64,000 bases of DNA from an uncultured Lacinutrix sp. (lineage in GTDB: Bacteria; Bacteroidota; Bacteroidia; Flavobacteriales; Flavobacteriaceae). Of the stretch, positions 1 through 8,194 are shown piece after piece. The notes beneath the pieces were generated by a model, which saw only the letters and a list, made by a program, of their open reading frames with translations, made no database searches and was not told the origin of the DNA. The stretch spans positions 62,001-126,000 of the forward strand of contig NZ_CANMSJ010000007.1 of the NCBI RefSeq assembly GCF_947500605.1. Direction: 5' to 3'. How positions within the stretch are numbered: position 1 is the first letter of the stretch; each line of letters starts with the position of its first letter. The position numbers and the translations under genes are program-made.

Positions 1-411
1 TCGTGGTTTTGTATCAAAAATGCAAAGAGTTCCTAAAGCAAAGCCATCTGCATTTATTAAAGGTGCTCCTGCATAAAATATTGCGTTATGTTCTTTAACT
101 AGTGGGTTGTCTTTAAACCTTTCATCTTCTCTAGCGTCTTCAACAATAAACAAATCGTCTTCGCATAAAACTGCATGTCCGCAAAAAGAAGTAGATCTTG
201 GCGACTCGTTAAAAGGAACACCATGATGCGATTTTAAAAAATTTCTATCAATATCTATAAGTGTTACTAATGCAATAGGAACGTCTATAACATTAGAGAT
301 TAAACCTGTAATATTATCGAAATCTTCTTCGGGTAAAGTGTCTAAAAGTAGGTAGGAATTTACGGCTTTAAGCCGAGCAGATTCGTTTTTAGGGATTTTA
401 GGAGCTATCAA
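1..411 (-). CDS. GAF-domain protein, N-terminal part (gene runs off the window)
   Basis: The reverse complement is open for 137 codons to the window edge. It reads as a GAF domain of the kind found at the N terminus of Bacteroidetes sensor kinases: a short helix, then strands with VPIALVTLIDIDRNFLKS, the STSFCGHAVL segment and the GAPLINADGFALGTLCIFD ending. GAF domains bind small ligands or mediate signalling. No output domain is visible, so kinase, cyclase or phosphatase cannot be decided. The only near start is TTG at 409-411, a few codons after an in-frame TAA; no ATG is available. The protein has no signal peptide and is probably cytoplasmic. Confidence 0.75.
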   Translation of the reverse strand, partial: MIAPKIPKNESARLKAVNSYLLLDTLPEEDFDNITGLISNVIDVPIALVTLIDIDRNFLKSHHGVPFNESPRSTSFCGHAVLCEDDLFIVEDAREDERFKDNPLVKEHNAIFYAGAPLINADGFALGTLCIFDTKPR

Positions 412-587
412 ATTGAGACTAGAGTTAAGTTGTTTAAAATTAATGGATTAAACTAGTGTGTAATATGTTTATCCTTTTGGTCAAAGTTAAGCAAAATAAA
501 AATTGAAGATTTGATTTTTAAATGATTTGATAGAGAAGGAGTGAAAAGAAATTAATTTAAAGAAATAAATAGTGTTTCTTTTTTTAT

Positions 588-1352
588 CTAAAAACCTTCA
601 AAAACGCCTAAGCCAAATAGAGCAAAATCATATTTTACAGGATCGGTTTTGTCTAGTTTTTGTAATGCTGCATCTAATTCGGCTAAAGCCTTACCGTCAT
701 TTTGCTTTCGTTTTAAAAGTCCAAGCTTTCTTGCAACATTTCCTGAATGTACATCTAACGGGCAAGATAATTGTGAAGGTGATAAGGATTTCCAAATACC
801 AAAATCAACACCAGTATTATCGTCTCTCACCATCCAACGTAAAAACATGTTTATACGTTTTGCTGCTGAGTTTTTAAGAGGATCGCTTACATGTTTTTGG
901 GTGCGTTGTAAGTGTTCAATTTCGAAAAAGGATTGTTTAAAATAATGTATTGCTTTTTGCAACGAATCCTTTTCGGCATGTTTAGCAAAAACTGCTTCTA
1001 AACCGTTGTGCTTAGTGTAAATATGATTTAAGCTTTTTATAAAGGTTATAAAATCTAGTCCATTAAAGGTTCTATGTACAAAAGGTTCTAGTTTTTCTAA
1101 ATCTTCTTCTTGATGATTCATTATAAAATCGTAAGGAGAATGATTAAGTAAATCCATCATTTTATTAGCATTGTTAATAATGCTTTTTCTGTTTCCCCAA
1201 GCGATAGTTGCGCTTAAAAAGCCTGCTATTTCAATGTCTTCTTTTTTACTAAATAAATGTGGAATTTGTATTGGGTCGCTAGTAATAAAATCGGGTCTGT
1301 TATATTGTTCTACTTTTGCGTCTAGAAATTCTTTAAGCTCTTTTTTAGTCAT
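588..1352 (-). CDS. TIGR02757 (DUF2400) family protein
   Basis: This 254-residue protein matches the TIGR02757/DUF2400 family, widespread in Bacteroidetes with no assigned reaction. Recognisable blocks are the N-terminal DPIQIPHLF and EIAGFLSATIAWGNR segments, the MFLRWMVRDD block and the C-terminal CPLDVHSGNVARKLGLL block. The last resembles the VD-H-V-R-LGL segment of helix-hairpin-helix DNA glycosylases (see findings), which is inference. No signal peptide, so cytoplasmic. It lies 49 nt downstream of the 1402-2442 lipoprotein on the same strand and may be co-transcribed with it, although the functions look unrelated. Confidence 0.85.
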   Translation of the reverse strand: MTKKELKEFLDAKVEQYNRPDFITSDPIQIPHLFSKKEDIEIAGFLSATIAWGNRKSIINNANKMMDLLNHSPYDFIMNHQEEDLEKLEPFVHRTFNGLDFITFIKSLNHIYTKHNGLEAVFAKHAEKDSLQKAIHYFKQSFFEIEHLQRTQKHVSDPLKNSAAKRINMFLRWMVRDDNTGVDFGIWKSLSPSQLSCPLDVHSGNVARKLGLLKRKQNDGKALAELDAALQKLDKTDPVKYDFALFGLGVFEGF

Positions 1353-1401
1353 CTCTTTATGCCGTTTTGTAATAGTACAGGTTTGTTATTTTGATTACGA
1401 G

Positions 1402-2442
1402 TTACAATTTTACGCCAAATTTAAAACCTAAAGAAAAATTGAATTCTTTATTTTTATTAATAGTCTTTAAATCTTCGTCACGAAAAAAATCATAATGGTT
1501 GTTATCATCATCTCTTAAGTTGTGTATTTCATTATCAAACTCTAAAGCTAAGTTTTCTACTTTTCTTAATCTGATACCAAAACCGGAATAGAAATCGAAA
1601 TAAAACAATTTTCCGACCGGTACATTAATTCCATATTTTAAGTTAATTAAAGTAATGGTCTTTTTTCTGGCAAAATCGTCTGTAATTAATACTATTTCTT
1701 GATTTGAGTCAAGTTGCTTTTCAAAATAATCTACGCTATCATTATAATTGTTTTTAATAACCCGAAGTTCTAAACCTAAGTATTCGTTTAAAGTTGAAGC
1801 TCCTGTTAAATTAATTTTGTTATACAGTTTTGGTTCAATTCTAAAAGAATAACCTTTATCCTTTATAATGGTAATATTCGATTGATCTCTTAAACGTTCA
1901 GAATATTTTGTTCCAAATTCTGCACTTATACTAATGTTGTTTGAAACAAAGTATTCTGTACCTAAAGTAAGCATAGGAGTGGAGAAAACATCTATTGCAT
2001 TAAGTGGAGAAGTATATATAAAAGTGGTCCCTTTTTTTATTTCATTTATCTTTTTGTGAGATAGGTTGAAGTTGTTATTTATACTGTCCCATGAAAAATG
2101 AAGGTTTTTTTTGTAGGTAAAACGTTTCTGGTTAGTTAAATCTACCAGCATACCTAAGCCGTAATTAAATGGGATGTTTGCAAAAAAAGCAATGCTGTTT
2201 TTTGCTTTTATATCGAATTCATTTTTATAACCATCTTTTAAGACTATCAAGCTTAAAGAGTCTCTAGATCGTAAAGGTTTTATTTTAATTGGTTGTTTGC
2301 CAATAGCGATAGTATCTGTATTATAAACAATATTACTTTCTGTGTCTGAAGAAATAGAAATTTTAGTTGTTTTTCTATTTGTTAATGTAGCGCAAGAGTT
2401 TAATAGTAAAACTATGGATAGAAAATAAAGTAATTGCCTCAT
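1402..2442 (-). CDS. Lipoprotein with PEGA-like N-terminal domain and beta-rich C-terminal half
   Basis: A 346-residue lipoprotein with signal peptide and lipobox LLNSC (lipidated Cys17). Residues about 20-115 form a PEGA-like module of short strands ending in a hydrophobic stretch and FTYKKN. The same module, including the Cys-Ala start, begins the neighbouring protease at 2573-4099, so the two are paralogous there. Residues about 135-346 are alternating strands typical of an outer-membrane barrel or barrel-like domain (GTEYFVSNNISISAEFG; FNFSLGFKFGVKL at the end). I do not recognise a named family. Probably in the outer membrane; function unknown. Confidence 0.75.
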   Translation of the reverse strand: MRQLLYFLSIVLLLNSCATLTNRKTTKISISSDTESNIVYNTDTIAIGKQPIKIKPLRSRDSLSLIVLKDGYKNEFDIKAKNSIAFFANIPFNYGLGMLVDLTNQKRFTYKKNLHFSWDSINNNFNLSHKKINEIKKGTTFIYTSPLNAIDVFSTPMLTLGTEYFVSNNISISAEFGTKYSERLRDQSNITIIKDKGYSFRIEPKLYNKINLTGASTLNEYLGLELRVIKNNYNDSVDYFEKQLDSNQEIVLITDDFARKKTITLINLKYGINVPVGKLFYFDFYSGFGIRLRKVENLALEFDNEIHNLRDDDNNHYDFFRDEDLKTINKNKEFNFSLGFKFGVKL

Positions 2443-2496
2443 GTTTGTTTATTTATAGATGCGTAATCTAGTAAAAGGTTGCGTCTTTTCTTTACA

Positions 2497-2538
2497 TAAA
2501 AATGCCTCCAAATAGTGTGAAACTTTTTGGAGGCATTT
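2497..2538 (-). terminator. Rho-independent terminator of the protease lipoprotein gene
   Basis: A perfect 13-bp stem (AAATGCCTCCAAA, 2500-2512, with 2526-2538) and a 13-nt loop. Read on the minus strand it ends in TTTTTATG, 35 nt after the stop of 2573-4099. Confidence 0.75.
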
Positions 2539-2572
2539 AATAAATTGCTTATTATAATAATATGTTTAATTA

Positions 2573-4099
2573 TTATTTAATAAATAATGCTTTGCTTATT
2601 AATTCTGCAGGAATTGCAAATCCTAATCCTTCGATACCAACACCAGATAATTTAGCATTAATAACTCCAATTAAAATTCCTTCTCTACTAATCATTGGTC
2701 CACCACTGTTTCCTCCGTTAACACCAGCATCTGTTTGAATTAATTTAACACCATCATTTTCTCTGTCTCCAGAAATAATACCTTTGTTTAAAGTTTGACC
2801 CAATTCTACAGTAGTTGGAGTTCCAATAATAAAGATGTCGTCACCAGTTTTGTAGTTTTTAGTTGCTGGTAAAGTAAAATGGCTGTTAAAAGTAGCATCT
2901 ACTTTTAATAACGCTAAGTCTAAGTTTTCACTCTGTCTTACTAATGTAGCTTTATATTCTTTATTATCTTTTGTTACAACAGTAATGTCTTCTTTAGAAT
3001 TAGCTACTACATGAAAGTTAGTTAAAATGTAACCATCTGTACTTACTTTAAACCCACTACCATGTCCTTCAGCAACCTTAATAGTAACCGTTCCATTTAA
3101 TGCAGAATCTACATCGTTAATACTTGTTCCTTTAGATAGTGTAATGTATGGCAGCGTTTTTTGTACAGCAATATTATCTTTACTTAAATGCTCTTTAACT
3201 TTTTTGTTATCAATAAAGTTTAAAAAAGATGATGCTATAGCATCTTCAACAGCTAAAAGAGCAGTTGCTTCTTTATTATAATCTATAGAAAACTGTCCAG
3301 ATTTAGCTTTGTAACTTTTAGTATAGATTGTTTGTCCGTAAACATCTTGAAAATCCCAAGCAACATTAACTTCGGCTTGTAAAAAACTCATTGAACGTTT
3401 AGCAGCAGATTGGTATACATACTGTATATCTAATTTGCTAATTTTTGCACTTAAGTATGCAGAGTTTGTTTTGTTTTTAAAAATAGTATTAGTAGAATCT
3501 GTGTACTTATACTTTAACAAAAGATTGTTTAAAGACGATGTGAAAATAGAATTATCAAATTCAATTTTATCAACATTAGAATCAACATCTTTAAACTTAT
3601 TTTTTTTATTCTTTTTTAAAGAACGGTGCTTGATTTTTCTAATTTTTAAAGCTTTCTCATCAAGATCGAATTCTGTATTTTTTACAAAAAGGTATTTTTG
3701 ATCTTCTGTTTTAACGGCAATAGGAATTAATTTTTCTTTAACTGAAACGTCCTTCTTATAGTTAAAACTTTTAGGTCCGTAGTCCATAAATGGAGGATAG
3801 AATAAAACACCAAAAGGAACCCATGATAAAATGTGTAAAGCCGATTTTTGATTTTGGTAATGTATAACGTATTGGTCTTTGAAGCCTTCAGTTTCAATTT
3901 TAAGTTGTTTAACCTGGCGATCTCTTGGTAATTTAGATTTTACACTTCTACCAGAGCCTTGTTTTACATCATCTACATAAACTACAGATTTTGCATTTTT
4001 GGTTCTTACATTAACATTTTTTTGAACTTTACCATTAAGTATTGATGCACAACTGTTCATCATAATTGTAATAGAAAGTAATAGTAGAATTTTTTTCAT
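2573..4099 (-). CDS. Lipoprotein with C-terminal trypsin-like (S1C/DegP-type) serine protease domain
   Basis: A 508-residue protein with lipobox MNSC (Cys17). It has a PEGA-like module (about 20-115) paralogous to the 1402-2442 lipoprotein, a middle domain (about 130-310) I cannot name, and a trypsin-like protease domain from about 335. The triad is visible: His363 in TNFHVV, Asp394 in LDLALLKV and Ser465 in GNSGGPM, with the usual QTDAGVNGGNSGG context of HtrA/DegP enzymes. No PDZ domain follows; the protein ends about 40 residues after the catalytic serine. It is predicted to sit lipid-anchored in the envelope and cleave unknown proteins. A terminator follows it. Confidence 0.85.
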   Translation of the reverse strand: MKKILLLLSITIMMNSCASILNGKVQKNVNVRTKNAKSVVYVDDVKQGSGRSVKSKLPRDRQVKQLKIETEGFKDQYVIHYQNQKSALHILSWVPFGVLFYPPFMDYGPKSFNYKKDVSVKEKLIPIAVKTEDQKYLFVKNTEFDLDEKALKIRKIKHRSLKKNKKNKFKDVDSNVDKIEFDNSIFTSSLNNLLLKYKYTDSTNTIFKNKTNSAYLSAKISKLDIQYVYQSAAKRSMSFLQAEVNVAWDFQDVYGQTIYTKSYKAKSGQFSIDYNKEATALLAVEDAIASSFLNFIDNKKVKEHLSKDNIAVQKTLPYITLSKGTSINDVDSALNGTVTIKVAEGHGSGFKVSTDGYILTNFHVVANSKEDITVVTKDNKEYKATLVRQSENLDLALLKVDATFNSHFTLPATKNYKTGDDIFIIGTPTTVELGQTLNKGIISGDRENDGVKLIQTDAGVNGGNSGGPMISREGILIGVINAKLSGVGIEGLGFAIPAELISKALFIK

Positions 4100-4188
4100 T
4101 GGTTAGTTAGGGTTTGTTTGGTTAGGTAACAATATTAATAAAAATATAACCAAAAAGCCGATATTTAAGCATAAGTTAAATCTCTGTT

Positions 4189-4223
4189 AAAAAGAAAAAC
4201 CATTGCAAATTATGCAATGGTTT
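4189..4223 (-). terminator. Rho-independent terminator after the PAP2 gene
   Basis: An 11-bp perfect stem (AAACCATTGCA, 4197-4207, with 4213-4223) and a 5-nt loop. On the minus strand it is followed by TTCTTTTT. It ends the pheT-PAP2 unit. Confidence 0.75.
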
Positions 4224-4310
4224 GTTTATTAAGTGTTTGTGATGTTTTTTATGCAGACTTGATTAGTTATCAATATTTTGTCTTTAGAATAAATTGGGTA
4301 TAAATATTAA

Positions 4311-5156
4311 TTAAAAGGTACCAATTAATCCAATTTGGTTACCCGAAAAAGACATGTTCCAAGAAACTGTTTTTTCTTTTTTATAACTGTAAGCATTCGT
4401 TTTAAATAGGAATTTGTCAATAGTATCTACAACAGCAATACTTAATACAGCTCCAATTCCAACATCTGTTAACCAATGTGCACCAGCAAATAATCTTGAG
4501 ACAGGTACAACAGCACCTATAGAGTAAACAGCAACCTTAGACCATGTATTGTTAAACTGTTTTGCTATGGCATGAGACATTGTCATAGAAAGTACGGTAT
4601 GTCCGGATGGAAACGAATGAAACTCTGGTTTGTTAGACCAAAACCTAAACTCATTACTTTTATTACCATTTAGTGGTCGTGCTCTACCAAAAGCTGTTTT
4701 GCTTACACTTTGTATTACTCCTGTAGTAAAAGACGATGCAATAATTAAAACACTCAGTTTTCTTAATTTCTCATTTTTTGTAAACAAACCATAACCATAA
4801 AGACCAGCATTAGTCATAAAATAAACCTGCGGACTTCCAAATCGCGTACCAAATTCTTGAAAAAATTGTGGTGGTTTTTGTCGCACAAAAAAAGCACTAG
4901 TTTCATCGTCTACAGTAGAAAGCGCTGCGGCTCCAAGAATTACAGTTCCTAAGGTTGTGAAGTCTTTTTTCTTCCAATGAAGCGGTCTTGTAAACGAATG
5001 CTTAACTCCTAATAAAGCTTGTTTAGTATCATGTATAAACAAGCTCCCAGTAGAAGAAGTGTCTTTTTGCTTATCATTTACAATACTTTGAGCACTTACT
5101 TTAAAAGTAAATAGTATTATAAAAATAAGCGCGATATTTCTAATAGATAATAACAT
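4311..5156 (-). CDS. PAP2-superfamily phosphatase
   Basis: A 281-residue protein with an N-terminal signal peptide ending near VSAQS. The three PAP2 signature motifs are intact and in order: KTAFGRARP (about 153-161), FPSGHT (about 181-186) and SRLFAGAHWLTD (about 219-230). They supply the phosphate-binding residues and the two catalytic histidines. Hydrophobic segments between them suggest an integral membrane enzyme acting on lipid or polyprenyl phosphates such as phosphatidate or undecaprenyl pyrophosphate; the substrate cannot be told. The start codon lies 3 nt after the pheT stop, so the two are probably co-transcribed by position rather than function. Confidence 0.88.
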   Translation of the reverse strand: MLLSIRNIALIFIILFTFKVSAQSIVNDKQKDTSSTGSLFIHDTKQALLGVKHSFTRPLHWKKKDFTTLGTVILGAAALSTVDDETSAFFVRQKPPQFFQEFGTRFGSPQVYFMTNAGLYGYGLFTKNEKLRKLSVLIIASSFTTGVIQSVSKTAFGRARPLNGNKSNEFRFWSNKPEFHSFPSGHTVLSMTMSHAIAKQFNNTWSKVAVYSIGAVVPVSRLFAGAHWLTDVGIGAVLSIAVVDTIDKFLFKTNAYSYKKEKTVSWNMSFSGNQIGLIGTF

Positions 5157-5159
5157 ACT

Positions 5160-7586
5160 TTATCTTAATTCGGCACCTAATTTGCTCTCAAAGTTCTTTT
5201 GAAGCTTATTCATTATTTTGTCTACTACTTTATCTGTAAGTGTTTTATGTTCGTCTTGAAACATAAAACTTACAGCATAACTTTTTTTGCCATTAGGTAA
5301 GTTTTTACCTTGGTAAACATCAAAAAGGTTTACGTTTTTAAGCAGTTGTTTTTCAGTTTGTTTTGCAATAGTATGTATCTCTTCAAACGTTACTTTATTG
5401 TCTAATAATAGAGCGAAATCACGTCTAACTTCAGGATATTTAGCTATTGCTGTAAATTTAATTTTATTACGTTTTGCTATTTCAATTATATTGTCCCAGT
5501 TAAAATCTGCAAACAATACTTCTTGACTAATATCAAAATGCTTGTTAATCTTGTTTTTTACAATTCCAAAATCTACTAAAACTGTTTTACCTTGACTATA
5601 CTGTATACCTTCTGTAAAAGCATCGTTTTTTGTAGGCATTGCTCTATAACGAGAGATCCCTAAACGTTCTAAAGCTGTTTCAATAGTTCCTTTTAAGTAA
5701 AAGAAATCTCCTTTTTGTTGCTGAGATGCCCAACTTTCTTGAGATTTATTTCCTGTTACAAATAAAGTTAAATGCTTGTATTCTTCACGTGTACCGTTGT
5801 AATCGTGGTATGTTTTTCCAAATTCGAAAAACTTTAAATCACTTCGTCTACGGTTAATATTATAAGACACTGCTTCTAATCCAGAAAATAATAACGACTG
5901 TCTCATTACAGATAAATCGTTACTTAATGGGTTTAGCATTGTTATATTATGTTCTTCTTTTAACTGATCGCTAAGTGTAATATAAGTAGGAGTGGTTAAC
6001 GAATTGGCCATAATCTCAAAGAAACCTTGAGAAGCTAATTGGTTACCAACAACGTTTTGTAATTTATGGTCTTCAAATTTTGAAGAATTAGAGATAGAAG
6101 CGTTAAGTTTTGTTGTGGTTTTAATATTATTGTAACCATACACACGTAGAATTTCTTCTATAACATCGGCTTCACGTTGTACATCGTTTCTATAAGCAGG
6201 GATAGTTAAACCTAATCCAGTTTCTGTGACATTATTAACTTTAATTTCTAAAGATGATAAAATACTTTTTATAGTTTCCTTATCAATTTCTTGACCAATA
6301 AGTTTTGTTACTTTATCGAAAGTTATATGTACTTGAAAGTCTTCAATTTTATTAGAATACGAATCTGAAACATCACTAGTAATTTCACCACCTGCTAACT
6401 CTTGAATTAATAATGCAGCACGTTTTAAAGCGTATTCTGTAATGTTTGGATCGATACCACGCTCAAATCTAAAAGAAGCATCAGTATTTAAAGCATGACG
6501 TTTAGCTGTTTTTCTAACGATTACAGGATTAAAGTAAGCACTTTCTAAGAAAATTTTAGTAGTATCGGTAGATACTCCAGAGTCTAAACCACCAAAAACA
6601 CCAGCAATACATAATGGTTTTTTAGTATCACAAATCATTAAATCATCTTCATGTAATTCGCGCTCTACACCATCTAAGGTTGTAAACTTTGTACCTTTAG
6701 CAACGGTTTTAACTTCAATTTTATTATCAGAAATCTTATCTGCATCAAAAGCATGAAGCGGTTGCCCTAATTCATGTAAAACATAATTTGTAGCATCTAC
6801 AATATTATTTATTGGCGATAAACCAATAGCTTTTAAGCGGTGTTGTATCCAAGCCGGAGATTCCGCAACTTTTACTCCAGATATTGTAACACCACAATAA
6901 CGCGGTGCTAATTCTTTATTTTGTACATCGACATCTATTTTTAAAGAACGACTATCTACGTGAAAAGAACTCACAGAAGGCGTTATTAATTCTAGATTTA
7001 TATCTTTATGTTGTAAACCAGCTTTTAAATCACGAGCAGTACCAAAGTGGCTCATTGCATCTGCTCTGTTAGGTGTTAAACCTATTTCAAAAACCTGATC
7101 GTTTTCAATATCAAATAAATCGGCACAAGCAGTACCAACAATAGTATCTGGATCTAAAACCATAATACCATCGTGAGATTTTCCAAGGCCAAGTTCGTCT
7201 TCAGCGCAAATCATTCCAAAGCTTTCTTCTCCACGAATCTTACCTTTTTTAATGGTCCATGCTTCACCTTCCTCAGTATATAAAGTAGTACCAATTGTAG
7301 CAACAGGTACTTTTTGTCCAGCAGCAACATTAGGTGCTCCACAAACAATTTGTACGGGAGCATCGGTACCAATATTTACAGTAGTAACCTTAAGTTTGTC
7401 TGCATTACTGTGTTGTTCGCAGGTTAAAACTTCTCCAACTACAATACCTTCCAATCCACCTTTTATGCTTTGGTAAGTGTCTAAACCTTCTACTTCAAGG
7501 CCTAAATCTGTAAGTAATTCGCTAGTTTGTTCTGGTGTCCAATCTGTCTTTATAAATTGTTTTATCCAGTTGTAAGAAATCTTCAT
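5160..7586 (-). CDS. pheT: Phenylalanine--tRNA ligase beta subunit
   Basis: Forms the alpha2-beta2 enzyme that charges tRNA-Phe. The 808-residue length is normal for the bacterial beta subunit. The order is standard: N-terminal MKISYNWIKQF, EMAP/OB-fold tRNA-binding domain (about 40-150), the GLTPNRAD segment, B3/4 and B5 domains, a catalytic-like core, and a C-terminal anticodon-binding (FDX-ACB) domain with YPEVRRDFALLLD. An upstream in-frame start would add 18 residues, but a perfect TATATTTG promoter box lies inside that extension, so the ATG at 7584-7586 is chosen. pheS is not in the window. Confidence 0.97.
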   Translation of the reverse strand: MKISYNWIKQFIKTDWTPEQTSELLTDLGLEVEGLDTYQSIKGGLEGIVVGEVLTCEQHSNADKLKVTTVNIGTDAPVQIVCGAPNVAAGQKVPVATIGTTLYTEEGEAWTIKKGKIRGEESFGMICAEDELGLGKSHDGIMVLDPDTIVGTACADLFDIENDQVFEIGLTPNRADAMSHFGTARDLKAGLQHKDINLELITPSVSSFHVDSRSLKIDVDVQNKELAPRYCGVTISGVKVAESPAWIQHRLKAIGLSPINNIVDATNYVLHELGQPLHAFDADKISDNKIEVKTVAKGTKFTTLDGVERELHEDDLMICDTKKPLCIAGVFGGLDSGVSTDTTKIFLESAYFNPVIVRKTAKRHALNTDASFRFERGIDPNITEYALKRAALLIQELAGGEITSDVSDSYSNKIEDFQVHITFDKVTKLIGQEIDKETIKSILSSLEIKVNNVTETGLGLTIPAYRNDVQREADVIEEILRVYGYNNIKTTTKLNASISNSSKFEDHKLQNVVGNQLASQGFFEIMANSLTTPTYITLSDQLKEEHNITMLNPLSNDLSVMRQSLLFSGLEAVSYNINRRRSDLKFFEFGKTYHDYNGTREEYKHLTLFVTGNKSQESWASQQQKGDFFYLKGTIETALERLGISRYRAMPTKNDAFTEGIQYSQGKTVLVDFGIVKNKINKHFDISQEVLFADFNWDNIIEIAKRNKIKFTAIAKYPEVRRDFALLLDNKVTFEEIHTIAKQTEKQLLKNVNLFDVYQGKNLPNGKKSYAVSFMFQDEHKTLTDKVVDKIMNKLQKNFESKLGAELR

Positions 7587-7605
7587 GTGGTGTGCTTTAA
7601 GAGCG

Positions 7606-7613
7606 CAAATATA
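7606..7613 (-). promoter_or_regulatory. Predicted -7 box (TATATTTG) of pheT
   Basis: An exact match to the Bacteroidetes TANNTTTG box, 20 nt before the pheT ATG. The nearest upstream TTG lies 24 nt away, slightly long for the -33 element. It fixes the pheT start. Confidence 0.6.
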
Positions 7614-7773
7614 ACAATAGTTCCGGCTTTTTAAAACCAAAGAATCGCTTTTTATTGTAATAAATTTGTTCTTGAAAAAGTGTTAAATGTTATAATTGAA
7701 AAGTCTAATTTTCTTTTATCGTCGTATCTACTGTTATATATAAATTATTAATCAACTTAAAATTATTTCAAAA

Positions 7774-8061
7774 ATGAAAAATTTCAAAAAAGTATTATTT
7801 TTAGCAGTAGCATTAGTTTTTGCAAGTACACAACTTGTTACGGCACAAGAGAAAGTAGAAGCAGAGGTTAAAGTAGAGAAGAAAGTTGAAGTTGAAAATG
7901 AAGAGGTTGAGGTTAAAACAATTCTAAGAAAAGATGCAGAAGCTGTAAAATCACCTGAATTAAAAGATGAAAAGACAGAGCTAAAGCGTATGGAAGGTGA
8001 AGGGACTAAGGAAGATGATCTTGATATTGAGGATAATGACGATGAAGATGATAAAGCCTAA
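7774..8061 (+). CDS. Small secreted, highly charged acidic protein
   Basis: A 95-residue protein with a clear signal peptide (MKNFKKVLFLAVALVFAST, cleavage near TAQ-EK at 25). The mature part is almost only Glu, Lys, Asp and Val, starting with an EKVEAEVKVEKKVEVE repeat and ending in an Asp/Glu tail (DDLDIEDNDDEDDKA). It is likely periplasmic or exported and disordered or helical. The function is unknown; ion binding is possible but only a guess from composition. A strong terminator follows, so it is probably its own transcription unit. A TAAATTTG box at 7661-7668 could be its promoter, leaving a leader of about 100 nt. Confidence 0.75.
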   Translation: MKNFKKVLFLAVALVFASTQLVTAQEKVEAEVKVEKKVEVENEEVEVKTILRKDAEAVKSPELKDEKTELKRMEGEGTKEDDLDIEDNDDEDDKA

Positions 8062-8108
8062 ATTATAATTTAAAATGAGGTTTCCCTCAAGCCTTATTTT
8101 ATGAAAAT

Positions 8109-8136
8109 GGCACTGCGAAAGCGGTGTCTTTTTTTT
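8109..8136 (+). terminator. Rho-independent terminator after the acidic secreted protein
   Basis: An 8-bp stem including two G-T pairs, a GAAA tetraloop and an 8-T tract, about 50 nt after the stop at 8061. Confidence 0.8.
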
Positions 8137-8194
8137 GCGTTTTTATTTGTTAGGTTTTTGTTGTTATTTCGAATAATATTTAAAACACTCCAAA

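Noticed and set aside
3435-3701. Plus-strand open frame of 88 codons opposite the protease gene
   Set aside because: It is antisense to well-supported coding sequence, hydrophobic only by accident of the complementary codons.
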